A stretch of 64,000 bases of DNA from NCBI GenBank assembly GCA_011525785.1, contig WYBT01000032.1, positions 186,001 through 250,000 on the forward strand. The letters are read 5' to 3'. Below are positions 8,271 through 17,906 of this stretch, piece after piece. The translations under genes and the position numbers were made by a program. The stretch's first letter is position 1, and the number at the start of each line of letters is the position of its first letter. Source of the DNA: Planctomycetaceae bacterium (GTDB taxonomy: Bacteria > Planctomycetota > UBA1135 > GCA-002686595). Under the pieces are notes generated by a model. The model ran no database searches. It was not told the origin of the DNA and saw only the letters and a program-made list of their open reading frames with translations.

Positions 8271-9602
8271 TCAGGTCTTGGGCTGCTGTTGCTGAGTCCA
8301 GCCAGCGCCGGAGGACTTCATGAAGCCCTCGTAGTTGCGCATGACCAACTGGGCGTTGAGCTTGTCGACGATGTCGAGCGCCACGCCAACCACGATCAGC
8401 ACGGAGGTGCCGCCGAGGAAGTACGCCATGGCCGGGCTGAGCGGCGTCTTGACCGTGACAAAGCTCGGGAGGACCGCGATCACCGCAAGGAAGGCGGCGC
8501 CCGCCATGGTGATTCGGGTCAGCGTGTGATCGAGGAACTCGGCGGTCTTCGGGCCGGGCCGGATGCCGGGGATGAACGAGCCGCGCTCGCGCAGATCGTC
8601 AGCGATCTGGTCGGGCTGGAACATCAGCCGATTCCAGAAGAAGCAGAAGGCGAAGATCAGCACCACCTGCAGCGAAACGTGTACGAAGCCGACCGTGTCC
8701 TTGAAGACTTCGGACAGGTAGTTGCTCCACTCGTAGTCGAGCAACGAGAACAGCACGCCCGGGATGACGAAGATGATCGAGGCGAAGATGATCGGCATGA
8801 CGCCGGCCATGTTCACCTTGAGCGGCAGGTAGTGGCGCTGACCGCCGTACACGCGACGTCCGCGGGTCAGCTTCGCGTACTGGATCGGGATTCGACGCGT
8901 GCCCTTGGTGATGTAGACGATCACCGCGACGATGCCCAGCCAAAGCGCGACCAGGTAGACGATCGTGTCGTAGAAGTCGTCCTTGTTCACCATGCCGGCA
9001 ATGGCGGCCGGGATGTCGGTGATGATGCCGGCCATGATGATCAGCGAGGCGCCGTTGCCGATGCCGTACTCGGTGATCAGTTCGCCCAGCCACATGCAGA
9101 AGATCGCGCCAGCGGTGAGCGACAGCACCACCACCACGGCCAGCGTGAAGCCGGCGCCGATGGAGTCGTCGATCATCTCGGGGTTGCTCAAGAACACCCC
9201 TGTGTAGACGAAGATCGCCTGGATCATGGCGATCGGGACCGCGGCCAGCCGCGTCCACTGGTTGATTCGCTTCTGCCCTGCTGCACCTTCCTTGGCGATC
9301 GCCTCGATCTTGGGGCTGACCTTGGCCAGCATCGAGAAGATGATCGAGGCCGAGATGTAGGGCATGATCCCGAGCGAGAACATCGAGGTGCGACCGATGT
9401 CGCCACCCGAGAACGCGTTCATCAAGCCGAACAGGGACTGCTGCGCGCTCTGCGCGATGTCGCGCAGGAAGCGCGGGTCCATTCCGGGGATCGGAACTTG
9501 GAATCCGAAGCGGAACGCCAGCAGCAGCCCCATGGTGACGAGGATCTTGTCCCTCGTCTCCGGGACCTTCAGCAGTTGGAGCGGACTGCCTTGTGCTTCC
9601 AC
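8271..9602 (-). CDS. secY: preprotein translocase channel subunit SecY
   Basis: 443 aa with about ten hydrophobic transmembrane segments. Recognisable parts are the plug/TM2a region (FGLMNAFSGGDIGRTSMFSLGI), YISASIIFSMLA and the cytosolic loops with KGTRRIPIQYAK. Forms the SecYEG protein-conducting channel with SecE (encoded at 35886-36326). Start is GTG at 9602, overlapping the rplO TAG by one base (TAGTG), which decides the start and implies coupling. Confidence 0.97.
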   Translation of the reverse strand: MEAQGSPLQLLKVPETRDKILVTMGLLLAFRFGFQVPIPGMDPRFLRDIAQSAQQSLFGLMNAFSGGDIGRTSMFSLGIMPYISASIIFSMLAKVSPKIEAIAKEGAAGQKRINQWTRLAAVPIAMIQAIFVYTGVFLSNPEMIDDSIGAGFTLAVVVVLSLTAGAIFCMWLGELITEYGIGNGASLIIMAGIITDIPAAIAGMVNKDDFYDTIVYLVALWLGIVAVIVYITKGTRRIPIQYAKLTRGRRVYGGQRHYLPLKVNMAGVMPIIFASIIFVIPGVLFSLLDYEWSNYLSEVFKDTVGFVHVSLQVVLIFAFCFFWNRLMFQPDQIADDLRERGSFIPGIRPGPKTAEFLDHTLTRITMAGAAFLAVIAVLPSFVTVKTPLSPAMAYFLGGTSVLIVVGVALDIVDKLNAQLVMRNYEGFMKSSGAGWTQQQQPKT

Positions 9603-10087
9603 TAGCCCTGCGCCTCCGCAGCCGCGCTCTCGGCGCCGCGCTCGTCGATCAGAACCGCCGTGCCGCCCGCAGCCTCGATCTTGGCTTTAGCGCTCGAGCT
9701 GAACTTCTGAGCGCGAACCGTCAGCCGCTTCTTCAACTCGCCGTCGCCGAGGATCTTCAGCAGCGGCGCGCTGCGGCTGACCAGTCCGTGCGCCAGGATC
9801 GCCGCCAGGTCGACCACCGCCCCATCCTCGAACGCCGAGAGTGTCTCGACGTTGACGACGGTGTAGTCCACGCGGAAGCGCGCGTTGGTGAAACCGCGCT
9901 TGGGGACGCGGCGGTAGATAGGCATCTGTCCGCCTTCGTAGCCCGGACGTCGGCTGGTGCCGGAGCGTGCGCCCCAACCCTTGTGGCCGCGGCCCGAGGT
10001 CTTGCCCAGACCACTGCCGATGCCACGGCCCACTCGCTTGCGCTGGGGGTGCTTGACGCCCTTGTCGCAGACCGTCTTGAGGTTCAT
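9602..10087 (-). CDS. rplO: 50S ribosomal protein L15
   Basis: 161 aa. The typical basic Gly-rich N-terminus (RKRVGRGIGSGLGKTSGRGHKG, about residues 16-37) and the YEGGQMPIYRRVPKRGF block identify L15; the C-terminal tail (AERGAESAAAEAQG) is acidic and Ala-rich. Late-assembling 50S protein. Directly downstream of rpsE with no rpmD in the 64-base gap, unlike E. coli. Confidence 0.97.
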   Translation of the reverse strand: MNLKTVCDKGVKHPQRKRVGRGIGSGLGKTSGRGHKGWGARSGTSRRPGYEGGQMPIYRRVPKRGFTNARFRVDYTVVNVETLSAFEDGAVVDLAAILAHGLVSRSAPLLKILGDGELKKRLTVRAQKFSSSAKAKIEAAGGTAVLIDERGAESAAAEAQG

Positions 10088-10151
10088 GTGTGTTTTGTCG
10101 TTGGAGAGGTTCGAGTTGGAATCTGTGGTCCAGCAGCAGGCGCCAGAACTC

Positions 10152-10673
10152 TCAGGCGGTGGTGAGCTCGACGCCGCGCAGTGCGCGGATCTCCTCTTCC
10201 GTACGCAGCTGAGCCAGCGCGTAGAGCGCGGCCTTGACCAAGTTCACCGGGTTGGTTGAGCCGTACGACTTGGTCAGGATGTTCTTCACACCAGCCATCT
10301 CGCAGACAGCGCGAACCGACGCGCCGGCGATGATCCCCGTTCCGGGGGCGGCCGGCACGAGCCGCACGCGCGAAGCGCCGAAGGTCGCCTCCACCTCGTG
10401 CGGAATCGTGCCCGTCTGGGTCACCGGCACGCGCATCAAGTGCTTGCGAGCATCCCGGCCGGCCTTCTCGATCGCGCCCGGAACCTGCCGCCCCTTGCCG
10501 TAGCCGATGCCGACCACACCGCGGCGATCGCCGCTGACCGTCAGGGCTGCGAACGAAAAGCGACGTCCGCCTTTCACCACGACGGCGCAGCGGTTGACGC
10601 GGACCATCACTTCCGAGAGCTCGGAGAGCTGCTCGACCTCGGTGATGTCGAGGTAGCGAATGCCTTCATTCAT
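10152..10673 (-). CDS. rpsE: 30S ribosomal protein S5
   Basis: 173 aa. The N-terminal double-stranded RNA-binding fold is clear (VVVKGGRRFSFAALTVSGD, about 32-50, then GIGYGKGRQVP), followed by the C-terminal domain with GTGIIAGASVRAVCEMAGV. S5 acts in decoding accuracy and mRNA unwinding. Part of the spc block, 60 bases downstream of rplR. Confidence 0.97.
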   Translation of the reverse strand: MNEGIRYLDITEVEQLSELSEVMVRVNRCAVVVKGGRRFSFAALTVSGDRRGVVGIGYGKGRQVPGAIEKAGRDARKHLMRVPVTQTGTIPHEVEATFGASRVRLVPAAPGTGIIAGASVRAVCEMAGVKNILTKSYGSTNPVNLVKAALYALAQLRTEEEIRALRGVELTTA

Positions 10674-10733
10674 CGCGGAAACTCCAGGGAGAGTCTTGGA
10701 CTTGGGGGGTGCGGGGGCGGAGGAGTTCCGATC

Positions 10734-11102
10734 TCAGAACTTCAACCCGGCGTTGCGGGCGGCGTCGGCCAGCGCCTTGACGCGGCCGTGGAAGCGGGAG
10801 TCGCCGCGGTCGAAGACCACGGTGGTGACTCCGGCGGCGAGCGCGCGCTTGGCGATCTCTTCGCCGATCATCGCCGCGCGCTCGGTCTTGGTCTTGCCCT
10901 TGAGCTGGTCGGCAAGCGCCTTGGCCGTGCTCGTGACCGCACACAGCGTGCGCCCCTGGACATCGTCGATGACCTGGGCGGAGATGTGCTTGCTCGAGCG
11001 ATGGACGGAGAGCCGCACCGCGTTCGATGTGCGGCGCAACTTGGCGCGCACGCGCCACTGACGACGTTGACGACGCGCCTGATTCTTGAGGATCGCTCGC
11101 AT
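10734..11102 (-). CDS. rplR: 50S ribosomal protein L18
   Basis: 122 aa. L18 features: a very basic N-terminus, RLSVHRSSKHISAQVIDD and the C-terminal DRGDSRFHGRVKALADAARNAGLKF. Binds 5S rRNA with L5 and L25. Only 2 bases separate it from the rplF stop, so the genes are probably translationally coupled. Confidence 0.97.
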   Translation of the reverse strand: MRAILKNQARRQRRQWRVRAKLRRTSNAVRLSVHRSSKHISAQVIDDVQGRTLCAVTSTAKALADQLKGKTKTERAAMIGEEIAKRALAAGVTTVVFDRGDSRFHGRVKALADAARNAGLKF

Positions 11103-11104
11103 GA

Positions 11105-11647
11105 CTAGCTTCCGAAGCTCTTTCCGGCCTTCTGACGCACGTACTCACCCTTGTAGCGGACACCCTTGCCCTTGTAGGGCTCGGGGGGACGCGTGGCCCG
11201 CATCCGCGCCGCTGCCAGGCCGACCTTTTGCTTGTCGTGACCCGTGATCACGACGGTGGTGTTGTTGGGGCAGCTGGCCTGCACGCCCTCGGGCAGGTCG
11301 ACCGTGACCGGGTGACAGAAGCCGACGTTGAGGACGACCTTGCGCCCCTGGACGGCGACGTTCCAACCGACTCCGATCACGTCGAGCTCCTTCTGGAAGC
11401 CCTTGGTGACCCCGCTGATCATGCTCGCGACGAGCGCGCGCGTGGTGCCGTGTTGGGTCCGCGACACGCGGTCGTCGCCGGCGCGCGAGATCACGACCGA
11501 GGAGCCCTCGACCTTGACACCCACTTCGCTGGCGTGGCGAAACTCGCTGGTCCCCTTGGGTCCGGAGACCTTGACCAACCGGTCGGGACTGACCTCGACC
11601 TTGACGCCGCCGGGGATGGCGACGGGTTGCTTTCCGATGCGCGACAT
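11105..11647 (-). CDS. rplF: 50S ribosomal protein L6
   Basis: 180 aa, normal length. Starts MSRIGKQPVAIPGGVKVEVS and ends with the L6 signature PEPYKGKGVRYKGEYVRQK. Two homologous alpha/beta domains as usual. Located near the GTPase-factor binding region of the 50S. The 92-base gap to rpsH shows no obvious signal. Confidence 0.98.
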   Translation of the reverse strand: MSRIGKQPVAIPGGVKVEVSPDRLVKVSGPKGTSEFRHASEVGVKVEGSSVVISRAGDDRVSRTQHGTTRALVASMISGVTKGFQKELDVIGVGWNVAVQGRKVVLNVGFCHPVTVDLPEGVQASCPNNTTVVITGHDKQKVGLAAARMRATRPPEPYKGKGVRYKGEYVRQKAGKSFGS

Positions 11648-11739
11648 GGAACTGGAGTCCTTGGCGTTGCTGGTGGGACGTTGAGCGCTGAGGCTTGTCG
11701 TGGAACGACGAACGGTTGGATGCGGCGGGCGCGGCTGGA

Positions 11740-12135
11740 TCAGTAGATCTTGCAGAGGATCTCGCCGCCGGCGTTGAGCTTGCGCGCCATGCGGTCGGAG
11801 ACCACGCCCTGATTGGTCGAGAGGATGTAGATCCCCAGGCCCTTGAGCACCATCGGGATCGACTTGGCCGGGCTGTACACGCGCCGACCGGGCTTGGACA
11901 CGCGCTCGATGTTGCGAATCACGCGTTCGCCATCGGGCCCGTATTTCAGCTCGATCTCGAGGGTGCTGTGCGGCACGCCGGGTTCGACCTTGTAGGAGGA
12001 GACAAAGCCCTCCTCTTGGAGGATCTGAGCCACCCCCACCTTCAACTTCGAAGCGGGCATTTGCACCGACTTCGAGCCGTTGGAGTTGGCGTTGCGGACG
12101 CGGGTCAGCAGGTCAGCGATCGGATCGGTCATCAT
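11740..12135 (-). CDS. rpsH: 30S ribosomal protein S8
   Basis: 131 aa. MTDPIADLLTRVRNAN is the typical N-terminus; two adjacent ATG codons (12135 and 12132) are possible and the second gives the family-standard MTDP start. The C-terminus has STNQGVVSDRMARKLNAGGE. S8 binds the central 16S domain and represses the spc operon in E. coli. Twelve bases separate it from rpsN. Confidence 0.97.
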   Translation of the reverse strand: MMTDPIADLLTRVRNANSNGSKSVQMPASKLKVGVAQILQEEGFVSSYKVEPGVPHSTLEIELKYGPDGERVIRNIERVSKPGRRVYSPAKSIPMVLKGLGIYILSTNQGVVSDRMARKLNAGGEILCKIY

Positions 12136-12147
12136 GGCGAGCGGCTC

Positions 12148-12333
12148 CTACCAAGAGGCCTTGCGCATGCCGGGGATCTCTCCACGCAGCGCCTTTTCAC
12201 GCAAACAGATGCGGCAAATTCCGAACTTGCGATAGACCGCGCGCGGACGGCCGCAAATCGCGCAGCGCGAGTAGCGGCGCGTCGAGAACTTGGGGGTCTG
12301 CTTGCTCTTGACGATCAAACACGTCTTGGCCAT
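12148..12333 (-). CDS. rpsN: 30S ribosomal protein S14, short zinc-binding type Z
   Basis: 61 aa, the short type. CAIC (24-27) and CRIC (40-43) form the zinc-ribbon of the ancestral C+ S14, unlike the 100-aa zinc-free form of E. coli. Ends in the characteristic [11 protein letters not shown]. Located in the 30S head. Standard position between rplE and rpsH. Confidence 0.98.
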   Translation of the reverse strand: MAKTCLIVKSKQTPKFSTRRYSRCAICGRPRAVYRKFGICRICLREKALRGEIPGMRKASW

Positions 12334-12452
12334 GGGCTACGTACCTTGCGCCTTCGGTTTCGGTTCGCGCAGCTCGCCCCCTTCGGAGCTGACCGCGCGC
12401 GGCAGAGGCGCTTGAGTGGGTCGGTTGTGGGTTGGGGTGCAGGAAAAGGGAC

Positions 12453-13055
12453 TCAGCTGGCCTTCTTCTTGGACTTCTTGCCGTCGCCAGCTTCACGCTG
12501 GACGAAGGGCATGCCCAGTTCCTTGAGCAGGAAGTAGCCCTGCTCGTCGGTCGTCGCAGTGGTCACGAAGGTGATGTCCATGCCCTGCACGAAGTCGATC
12601 TTGTCGAGTTCGATCTCGGGGAACACGGTCTGCTCCGCGAGACCCAGGGTGTAGTTGCCGCGCCCGTCCAGCCGGTCCTTCACGCCGCGGAAGTCGCGAA
12701 TACGCGGAAGCACGACCGAGATGAGCCGGTCGAGGAACTCCCACATGCGCGCGCCACGCAAAGTGACAGCGCAGCCGATCGGCATGCCCTCGCGCAGCTT
12801 GAAGGCCGAGATCGCCTCGCGGGCCTTGCGCACGGTCGGCCGCTGGCCGGAGATCATCGCCAAGTCCTTGGCCGCCGTCTCGACGCGCGACTTGTTCTCG
12901 ACTGCCGTTCCGACCCCCATGTTGATGGTGATCTTCATCAGGCGCGGCAAGGCGAGGTCGTTGGTGATGCCGAAGCGCTCGCGCAGCTTGGCCTTCACTT
13001 CGGAGTGGTAGCGTTCCTTGAGTCGCGGAACGTTGGATGTGACAGGAGCGGACAT
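12453..13055 (-). CDS. rplE: 50S ribosomal protein L5
   Basis: 200 aa from the ATG at 13055, giving [20 protein letters not shown]; sequence further upstream is open but overlaps rplX and has no similarity. L5 motifs: [32 protein letters not shown] and the [14 protein letters not shown] block. A Lys-rich tail ([11 protein letters not shown]) extends the usual C-terminus by about 15 residues. Binds 5S rRNA and contacts the P-site tRNA. Confidence 0.97.
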   Translation of the reverse strand: MSAPVTSNVPRLKERYHSEVKAKLRERFGITNDLALPRLMKITINMGVGTAVENKSRVETAAKDLAMISGQRPTVRKAREAISAFKLREGMPIGCAVTLRGARMWEFLDRLISVVLPRIRDFRGVKDRLDGRGNYTLGLAEQTVFPEIELDKIDFVQGMDITFVTTATTDEQGYFLLKELGMPFVQREAGDGKKSKKKAS

Positions 13056-13152
13056 CGTGGTGCTCGGTAGGGACGACGGCGTGTGCTGTTGCTGAGCTTT
13101 GGAGGTTGGCGGCGGCAGGTTTCGAGGGGAGAGCGACTGGCGCTGTCCCGGT

Positions 13153-13443
13153 TCAGCTTCCGCGCTTCTTGCCCGGCGCCGACTGGACCAACTTGACGTT
13201 GCTGGCGTGGATCGGCCGCTCTTCCTGGACGCGCTCACCCTTGGTGTTCTGCTGCGTCGGCTTGCGGTGCTTCCAGCGCTTGTTCACGCCCTGGACCACC
13301 ACGCGATTTTCGCGCGGGCGCGCCTCGAGCACGATGCCGGTCTGACCCTTGTCGTTGCCCGAGACGATCTGGACCGTGTCACCTGCCTTGACGTGCAGCT
13401 TGACCTCTCCGCCGTTGACGAGCGGCGCCTTGCGCGTGGCCAT
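13153..13443 (-). CDS. rplX: 50S ribosomal protein L24
   Basis: 96 aa. The KOW motif is clear ([21 protein letters not shown], about 19-39), followed by [19 protein letters not shown]. An assembly-initiator protein at the exit tunnel. Start ATG overlaps the rplN stop by one base (TGATG at 13441-13445), indicating coupling. The last residues, GKKRGS, replace the longer tail of some homologues. Confidence 0.97.
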   Translation of the reverse strand: MATRKAPLVNGGEVKLHVKAGDTVQIVSGNDKGQTGIVLEARPRENRVVVQGVNKRWKHRKPTQQNTKGERVQEERPIHASNVKLVQSAPGKKRGS

Positions 13444-13811
13444 CAGACGACCTCCTGAGCGAGCGAGATGATCTTCATGAAGTTGCGCTCGCGCAGCTCG
13501 CGGGCAACCGCCCCGAAGATGCGCGTGCCCTTGGGGTTGTTCTCAGCGTCGATCAGAACGATCGCGTTGCGATCGAAGCGCACGTAAGTGCCGTCTTCGC
13601 GACGGGTCGCCTTGCGCGTGCGCACGATCACGCCCTTCGCCACAGAACCCGCCTTCACGTCGGAGCTGGGCAAGGCCTTCTTGACCGCCACAACCACGAT
13701 GTCGCCCAGTCCGGCTACGCGGCGGTGCGTGCCGCCGAGCACCTTGATGCACTGGACGCGCTTGGCGCCCGTGTTGTCGGCGACGTCGAGGAACGTCTGC
13801 ATCTGGATCAT
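13443..13811 (-). CDS. rplN: 50S ribosomal protein L14
   Basis: 122 aa, exactly the usual length. [20 protein letters not shown] and the [13 protein letters not shown] and [14 protein letters not shown] motifs identify L14. Forms an intersubunit bridge with 16S helix 44. Overlaps rpsQ by 4 bases, so the genes are tightly coupled. Confidence 0.98.
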   Translation of the reverse strand: MIQMQTFLDVADNTGAKRVQCIKVLGGTHRRVAGLGDIVVVAVKKALPSSDVKAGSVAKGVIVRTRKATRREDGTYVRFDRNAIVLIDAENNPKGTRIFGAVARELRERNFMKIISLAQEVV

Positions 13812-14161
13812 GACTGACCTCCGAGCTTGTCACCGGAAATCGCGGACACTTCGATGCCGCGGTCGGCGGCAGCCTTCACGACGCGCACGAAGCGCCAGCG
13901 CTTGAGCGCGCTCAGCGGACGGGTCGAAACGATCTCGACCTCGTCGCCGAGGTTCACCGGCTGCTCGACGTGTGCGTGGTAGCGCTTGCGACGGCGCACG
14001 TACTTGCCGTACTTGGCGTGCTGGAAGGTGCGCTCGACCTGCACCGTGATGGTCTTGGCCATCTTGTTGGACACGACCACGCCGGTCAGCGTGTTGCGCG
14101 TGCCGCGCTCGCCCGCCGGCTGCTCCGCGGCGTCCGATTGGGGTTGTTCGGCTTGGGACAT
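13808..14161 (-). CDS. rpsQ: 30S ribosomal protein S17
   Basis: 117 aa, longer than the usual 80-90 because of an N-terminal extension ([20 protein letters not shown]) and a C-terminal tail. The OB-fold core is standard: [20 protein letters not shown], then [15 protein letters not shown] and [17 protein letters not shown]. Primary 16S rRNA binder. Two bases from the rpmC stop. Confidence 0.96.
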   Translation of the reverse strand: MSQAEQPQSDAAEQPAGERGTRNTLTGVVVSNKMAKTITVQVERTFQHAKYGKYVRRRKRYHAHVEQPVNLGDEVEIVSTRPLSALKRWRFVRVVKAAADRGIEVSAISGDKLGGQS

Positions 14162-14163
14162 GG

Positions 14164-14376
14164 CTAGCGGGACTCCTGCCCGCGGATGTGGTGGGTGCGC
14201 TCGTGGAGCACGGTGCGGATGCGGGCCACGGCGCGACGCACGTTCTGAATGCGCGCCGGGTTCCCGGAGGTGTCGACGCCTGACTTGAAGCGCAGGTCGA
14301 ACAGCTCCTTGCTCAAGTTCTTCAGCTCGTAGTCGAGCTCGGCGTCGGTCTTGCCGCGGATCTCGTCGATCTTCAT
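14164..14376 (-). CDS. rpmC: 50S ribosomal protein L29
   Basis: 70 aa, two-helix protein typical of L29: MKIDEIRGKTDAELDYELKN, LFDLRFKSGVD, and the basic VRRAVARIRTVLHER. Sits at the exit tunnel near trigger factor and SRP sites. Conserved rplP-rpmC-rpsQ order. Confidence 0.96.
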   Translation of the reverse strand: MKIDEIRGKTDAELDYELKNLSKELFDLRFKSGVDTSGNPARIQNVRRAVARIRTVLHERTHHIRGQESR

Positions 14377-14425
14377 GGGTCAGTGGAGGATTCGAAGCGC
14401 TGTGGAGGTGATCAGGGGGCGCGCA

Positions 14426-14845
14426 TCACGTGGTGGGAAGGCGCTTCACCATCTTCACTTTGATGGGGAGCTTGTGAGCCACGCGCTTGAACGCGAGCTT
14501 GGCCTTGTCCTCGGTGATGCCGCCGATCTCGAACAGGATCGTGCCGGGCTTGACCACCGCGGCCCAGAACTCGGGCTCGCCCTTGCCGGTGCCCATGCGC
14601 GTCTCGGCGGGCTTGGCGGACACGGGCTTGTGCGGGAACACGCGAATCCAGATCTTCCCCTGGCCGCCCGTCGCGCGCGATGCCGCCACGCGGCCCGCCT
14701 CGAGTTGGCGTCCGCTGATCCAGGCGGCGTCCAGCGACTGCAGGCCATAGTCGCCGAAGGCAACGCGGTGGCCCGCGGTGGCGGCGCCGCGAATGCGGCC
14801 GCGCATCACCTTGCGGAACTTGGTTCGATTGGGCATCAGTGCCAT
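14426..14845 (-). CDS. rplP: 50S ribosomal protein L16
   Basis: 139 aa. MPNRTKFRKVMRGRIRGAAT near the start and GKIWIRVFPHKPVSAKPAETRMG in the middle are diagnostic. The first ATG (14845) gives a three-residue extension (MAL) before MPNRTKF; a later ATG (14836) is also possible. Located at the A-site side of the peptidyl-transferase centre. Confidence 0.97.
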   Translation of the reverse strand: MALMPNRTKFRKVMRGRIRGAATAGHRVAFGDYGLQSLDAAWISGRQLEAGRVAASRATGGQGKIWIRVFPHKPVSAKPAETRMGTGKGEPEFWAAVVKPGTILFEIGGITEDKAKLAFKRVAHKLPIKVKMVKRLPTT

Positions 14846-14957
14846 GGCGCGTGTCTCCTAGCAGCTCGTTCGTCGTTGGCAGTTGCGACGTTGGCGGTTG
14901 CGACGTTGGTTGGAAGTGGCTGGGCGCAGTTGGGGTTCGCGGGGGCTCGCGGCGTGC

Positions 14958-15701
14958 TCAGCCCTGTTGCGGCGCGAGCGCGTCACGAGAGATACGACCG
15001 CGACGCGGTGAGCGAATTCCCTCGGCGCCGCGCGGCGCGACACCGCTCTGCTGCTGGTAGTCGAGCTTCTGGCCAGGCTCGAGGTCGCCCTTGTAGATCC
15101 ACACCTTGACGCCGATGACGCCATAGGTGGTCTTGGCGAGGGCGGTGCCGTAGTCCACGTTGGCGCGCAACGTCGAGAGCGGAACCTGGCCTTCGCGCTC
15201 CTTGGCCTGGCGCGCCATCTCGGCGCCTCCCAGTCGGCCATTGAGCTCGACCTTCACACCCTTGGCGCCGGCCTGAACCGTGGTCTGGATGGCCTTCTTC
15301 ATGGCGCGACGGAAGGCCATGCGCTTCTCGAGCGACTCGGCGACCATCTCGGCGACCAACGTGGACTCCAACTCCGGCCGCTTGATCTCGCGCACCGTCA
15401 GGTGACAGGTCTGCCCAGTGATGCGCTGCAGCGCCGCCTTCAGTTCGTCGACGCGCACGCCCTTGCGACCCACCAGCACGCCGGGGCGTGCGGTGTGGAC
15501 GATCACGTTGACCGCTTCGCCGGTGCGCTCGATCTCGACGCGCGGGATACCCGCAGCCTTGTACTCCTTGGCGATGTACGCGCGGATCCGGTGGTCCTGC
15601 AACAGCAGCGCGCTGAAGTTCTGCTTGTTGGCGTACCAGCGCGAGCGCCACGGCTCGATGCTCGAGAGGCGGAAACCGGTCGGGTGAACTTTTTGGCCCA
15701 T
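14958..15701 (-). CDS. rpsC: 30S ribosomal protein S3
   Basis: 247 aa from the ATG at 15701 ([20 protein letters not shown]). The frame is open far upstream but that part overlaps rplV, rpsS and rplB and is an artefact of high GC. The KH domain ([15 protein letters not shown], about 77-91) and the C-terminal domain ([20 protein letters not shown]) are intact. A basic 30-residue C-terminal tail follows. Forms the mRNA entry with S4 and S5. Confidence 0.97.
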   Translation of the reverse strand: MGQKVHPTGFRLSSIEPWRSRWYANKQNFSALLLQDHRIRAYIAKEYKAAGIPRVEIERTGEAVNVIVHTARPGVLVGRKGVRVDELKAALQRITGQTCHLTVREIKRPELESTLVAEMVAESLEKRMAFRRAMKKAIQTTVQAGAKGVKVELNGRLGGAEMARQAKEREGQVPLSTLRANVDYGTALAKTTYGVIGVKVWIYKGDLEPGQKLDYQQQSGVAPRGAEGIRSPRRGRISRDALAPQQG

Positions 15702-15748
15702 TCGGAGAAACTCGTCGTTGGGGTTGTGCTTGGAGGCGACCGGTTGGA

Positions 15749-16195
15749 TCAGGCCTGGGCCGTAGCAGCGGTCTTGGCCTTCGCGGAGCGACGGCGCTTG
15801 CCTGCGCCTTCGGCGGGCTGCGAGACCACCACGGTCAGGTGGCTGGTCAGCTTCTTGAACGGGTGGGCGCGTCCTTGCGGGCCCGGGCGGAAGCGCATGC
15901 GGCCCTGCAGCATGGGACCGTCGTCGGCGCGGCAGTCGGTGATCACCAGCTGGTTGACATTCACGCCCTCGTCCTGCCCAGCGTTGGCCATCGCGGAGCG
16001 CACCAGCCCCGAGAAAAAGCTCGCCGCGCGCTTGTGCTCGAAGCCGAGCACCTCGAGCGCATTGTTCACGCTTCGACCGCGGATCAGGTCCGCGACCAGA
16101 CGCGCCTTGCGAGCCGTGATGCGCGCGTAACGCAACTTGGCCGACCAGCTCTTGTCCGAGGCGCCAGCGCCTGCAGTGGCTTTGTTCTTCGCCAT
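15749..16195 (-). CDS. rplV: 50S ribosomal protein L22
   Basis: 148 aa, longer than the 110 of E. coli owing to a 15-residue N-terminal and a roughly 20-residue basic C-terminal extension ([17 protein letters not shown]). The core [20 protein letters not shown] and the tunnel hairpin [20 protein letters not shown] are intact. Its loop lines the nascent-chain tunnel and is a macrolide determinant; no deletion is visible. Twelve bases from rpsS. Confidence 0.97.
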   Translation of the reverse strand: MAKNKATAGAGASDKSWSAKLRYARITARKARLVADLIRGRSVNNALEVLGFEHKRAASFFSGLVRSAMANAGQDEGVNVNQLVITDCRADDGPMLQGRMRFRPGPQGRAHPFKKLTSHLTVVVSQPAEGAGKRRRSAKAKTAATAQA

Positions 16196-16207
16196 GGTTC
16201 AGGTCCC

Positions 16208-16492
16208 TCAGGTCGACGCCTTGGCGTCTTCCTTCTTGTTGGTGTGCCCCTTGAACACGCGCGTGGGCGCGAACTCGCCCAGCTTGTGCCCCACCATGTC
16301 CTCGGTGACGAAGACTTTGTGGTGGTGCCGGCCGTTGTGAACCATGAACGTCAACCCGACGAAGTCCGGGATGATCGTGCACGAACGCGCCCAGGTGGTG
16401 ACCGGGTCCTTGCGACCGGCCTTGAGCATGGCCTCGACCTTCTCGGCCACGTTGTGGTCCACGTACGGACCCTTCTTGAGACTGCGGCTCAT
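16208..16492 (-). CDS. rpsS: 30S ribosomal protein S19
   Basis: 94 aa from the ATG at 16492 ([20 protein letters not shown]). Diagnostic [20 protein letters not shown] and [16 protein letters not shown] are present. 30S head protein forming a complex with S13. The longer open frame upstream overlaps rplB and has no similarity. Confidence 0.98.
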   Translation of the reverse strand: MSRSLKKGPYVDHNVAEKVEAMLKAGRKDPVTTWARSCTIIPDFVGLTFMVHNGRHHHKVFVTEDMVGHKLGEFAPTRVFKGHTNKKEDAKAST

Positions 16493-16545
16493 GGTTGTAT
16501 GACTCCTTCGTGCGGTAGTCGCTCGGCGTTGAACGTTGTGACGCG

Positions 16546-17379
16546 TTAGGCCTTGTGACGGCTGCGCACGATGAACTTGTTGGTGGGGTTGCTCTTGCGG
16601 CGCGTCTTGAGGCCCTTGGCGAGCAGACCGTTGGCGTTGCACGGATGGCGTCCGCCCTTCGTGCGGCCTTCACCACCACCCAGCGGGTGGTCCACCGGGT
16701 TCATGGTCGTGCCGCGCACGTGCGGGCGACGTCCCATGTGGCGGTGACGACCGGCTTGCCCGATCGAGACGTTCTGCCAGTCGAGGTTCCCCAGGCGGCC
16801 GATCGTCGCGCGACAACGCAAGTGGACCTTGCGCAGTTCGCCGGACGGCATGAGCAGGATGGCCCACTCGCCTTCCTTGGCGGTGAGCTGAGCCGCACTG
16901 CCGGCGACGCGGCACATCTGGCCGCCGCGGCCTTCCTTGAGCTCGATGTTGTGGACCTGCAGACCGATCGGGATGCTCGCGAGCGGCAGGCAGTTGCCGT
17001 TGTTGGGCTCAGCGCTGGAGCCGTTCATGATCGTCTGGCCGACGGTCAGCCCCAGCGGCGCGAGGATGTAGGCCTTGTCGCCGTCGGCGTAGTGGATGAG
17101 CGCGATGTTCGCCGAGCGATTGGGGTCGTACTCGATCGAGGCGACCTTGCCAGCCACGCCGTCCTTGTTGCGGCGGAAGTCGATCACGCGGTACATGCGC
17201 TTGTGACCGCCGCCCCGCCACTTGCTGGTTTGGTGACCGTGGTTGTTGCGGCCGCCCGTCTTGCGCAGCGGGCGAAGCAGCGAGCGCTCCGGGAAGTCGC
17301 GCGTGATCTCCTCGGTGAAGTCGAGCACGCTGCCGTGACGACGGCCGGCGGAGGTCGGCTTGTAGGTCTTGATGGCCAT
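16546..17379 (-). CDS. rplB: 50S ribosomal protein L2
   Basis: 277 aa, normal length. [19 protein letters not shown] near residue 43 and the C-terminal [21 protein letters not shown] are the family signatures; the latter contains the conserved His near the peptidyl-transferase centre. One of the earliest 23S rRNA binders. Standard position between rplW and rpsS. Confidence 0.98.
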   Translation of the reverse strand: MAIKTYKPTSAGRRHGSVLDFTEEITRDFPERSLLRPLRKTGGRNNHGHQTSKWRGGGHKRMYRVIDFRRNKDGVAGKVASIEYDPNRSANIALIHYADGDKAYILAPLGLTVGQTIMNGSSAEPNNGNCLPLASIPIGLQVHNIELKEGRGGQMCRVAGSAAQLTAKEGEWAILLMPSGELRKVHLRCRATIGRLGNLDWQNVSIGQAGRHRHMGRRPHVRGTTMNPVDHPLGGGEGRTKGGRHPCNANGLLAKGLKTRRKSNPTNKFIVRSRHKA

Positions 17380-17504
17380 GGCGATCGGTGGAGTGGATGG
17401 GACGCGCTAGCGTGCGACGTCGTTGAGCTTGGCTGGCGAGGGCCGCGCCGGGAGATGAGCCAGAAGGTGACCTGGTGATGACCGGAAGAAGGTCGCGATG
17501 GCGA

Positions 17505-17804
17505 TCAGAGGATCTCGATCGAGCTGCCCTTGGCGACGGTCACCATGGCGCGCTTGGTCGTGGGCGACTCGCCGCTGGCCCAGCCGCGGCGCTTGGCCTT
17601 GCCCTGGCGCACTAGCGTGTTGACGCTGACCACGCGGACGTTGAAGAGCTTCTCGACCGCCTGCCGGATCTCCACCTTGTTGGCGTGGAGAGGCACTTGG
17701 AAGACGTAGACCTTCTGATCGATGTCCTCGAAGGTCCGGGCGTTGGCCTTCTCGGTCACGACAGGCTTTTCGATGATCCGGTAGATCAGGTCGAGCGAGG
17801 TCAC
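17505..17804 (-). CDS. rplW: 50S ribosomal protein L23
   Basis: 99 aa with a GTG start at 17804 ([20 protein letters not shown]). L23 motifs: [33 protein letters not shown]. Binding platform for trigger factor and SRP at the tunnel exit. The stop is 125 bases before rplB, a wider gap than usual for this gene pair. Confidence 0.96.
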   Translation of the reverse strand: MTSLDLIYRIIEKPVVTEKANARTFEDIDQKVYVFQVPLHANKVEIRQAVEKLFNVRVVSVNTLVRQGKAKRRGWASGESPTTKRAMVTVAKGSSIEIL

Positions 17805-17906
17805 GTTCGTTCTCCTTGAATCCTGCTGAGGTGGTGCGCGGCGGGCGGCTGGTGTCGGGCGACGTGGCGGTGAGAGACGGCTTCGAGGTGCGTTGCGACG
17901 GATCGA

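Noticed and set aside
15702..16679. Upstream extension of rpsC through rplV, rpsS and into rplB
   Set aside because: The added residues have no similarity to S3; the family N-terminus [11 protein letters not shown] fits the ATG at 15701.
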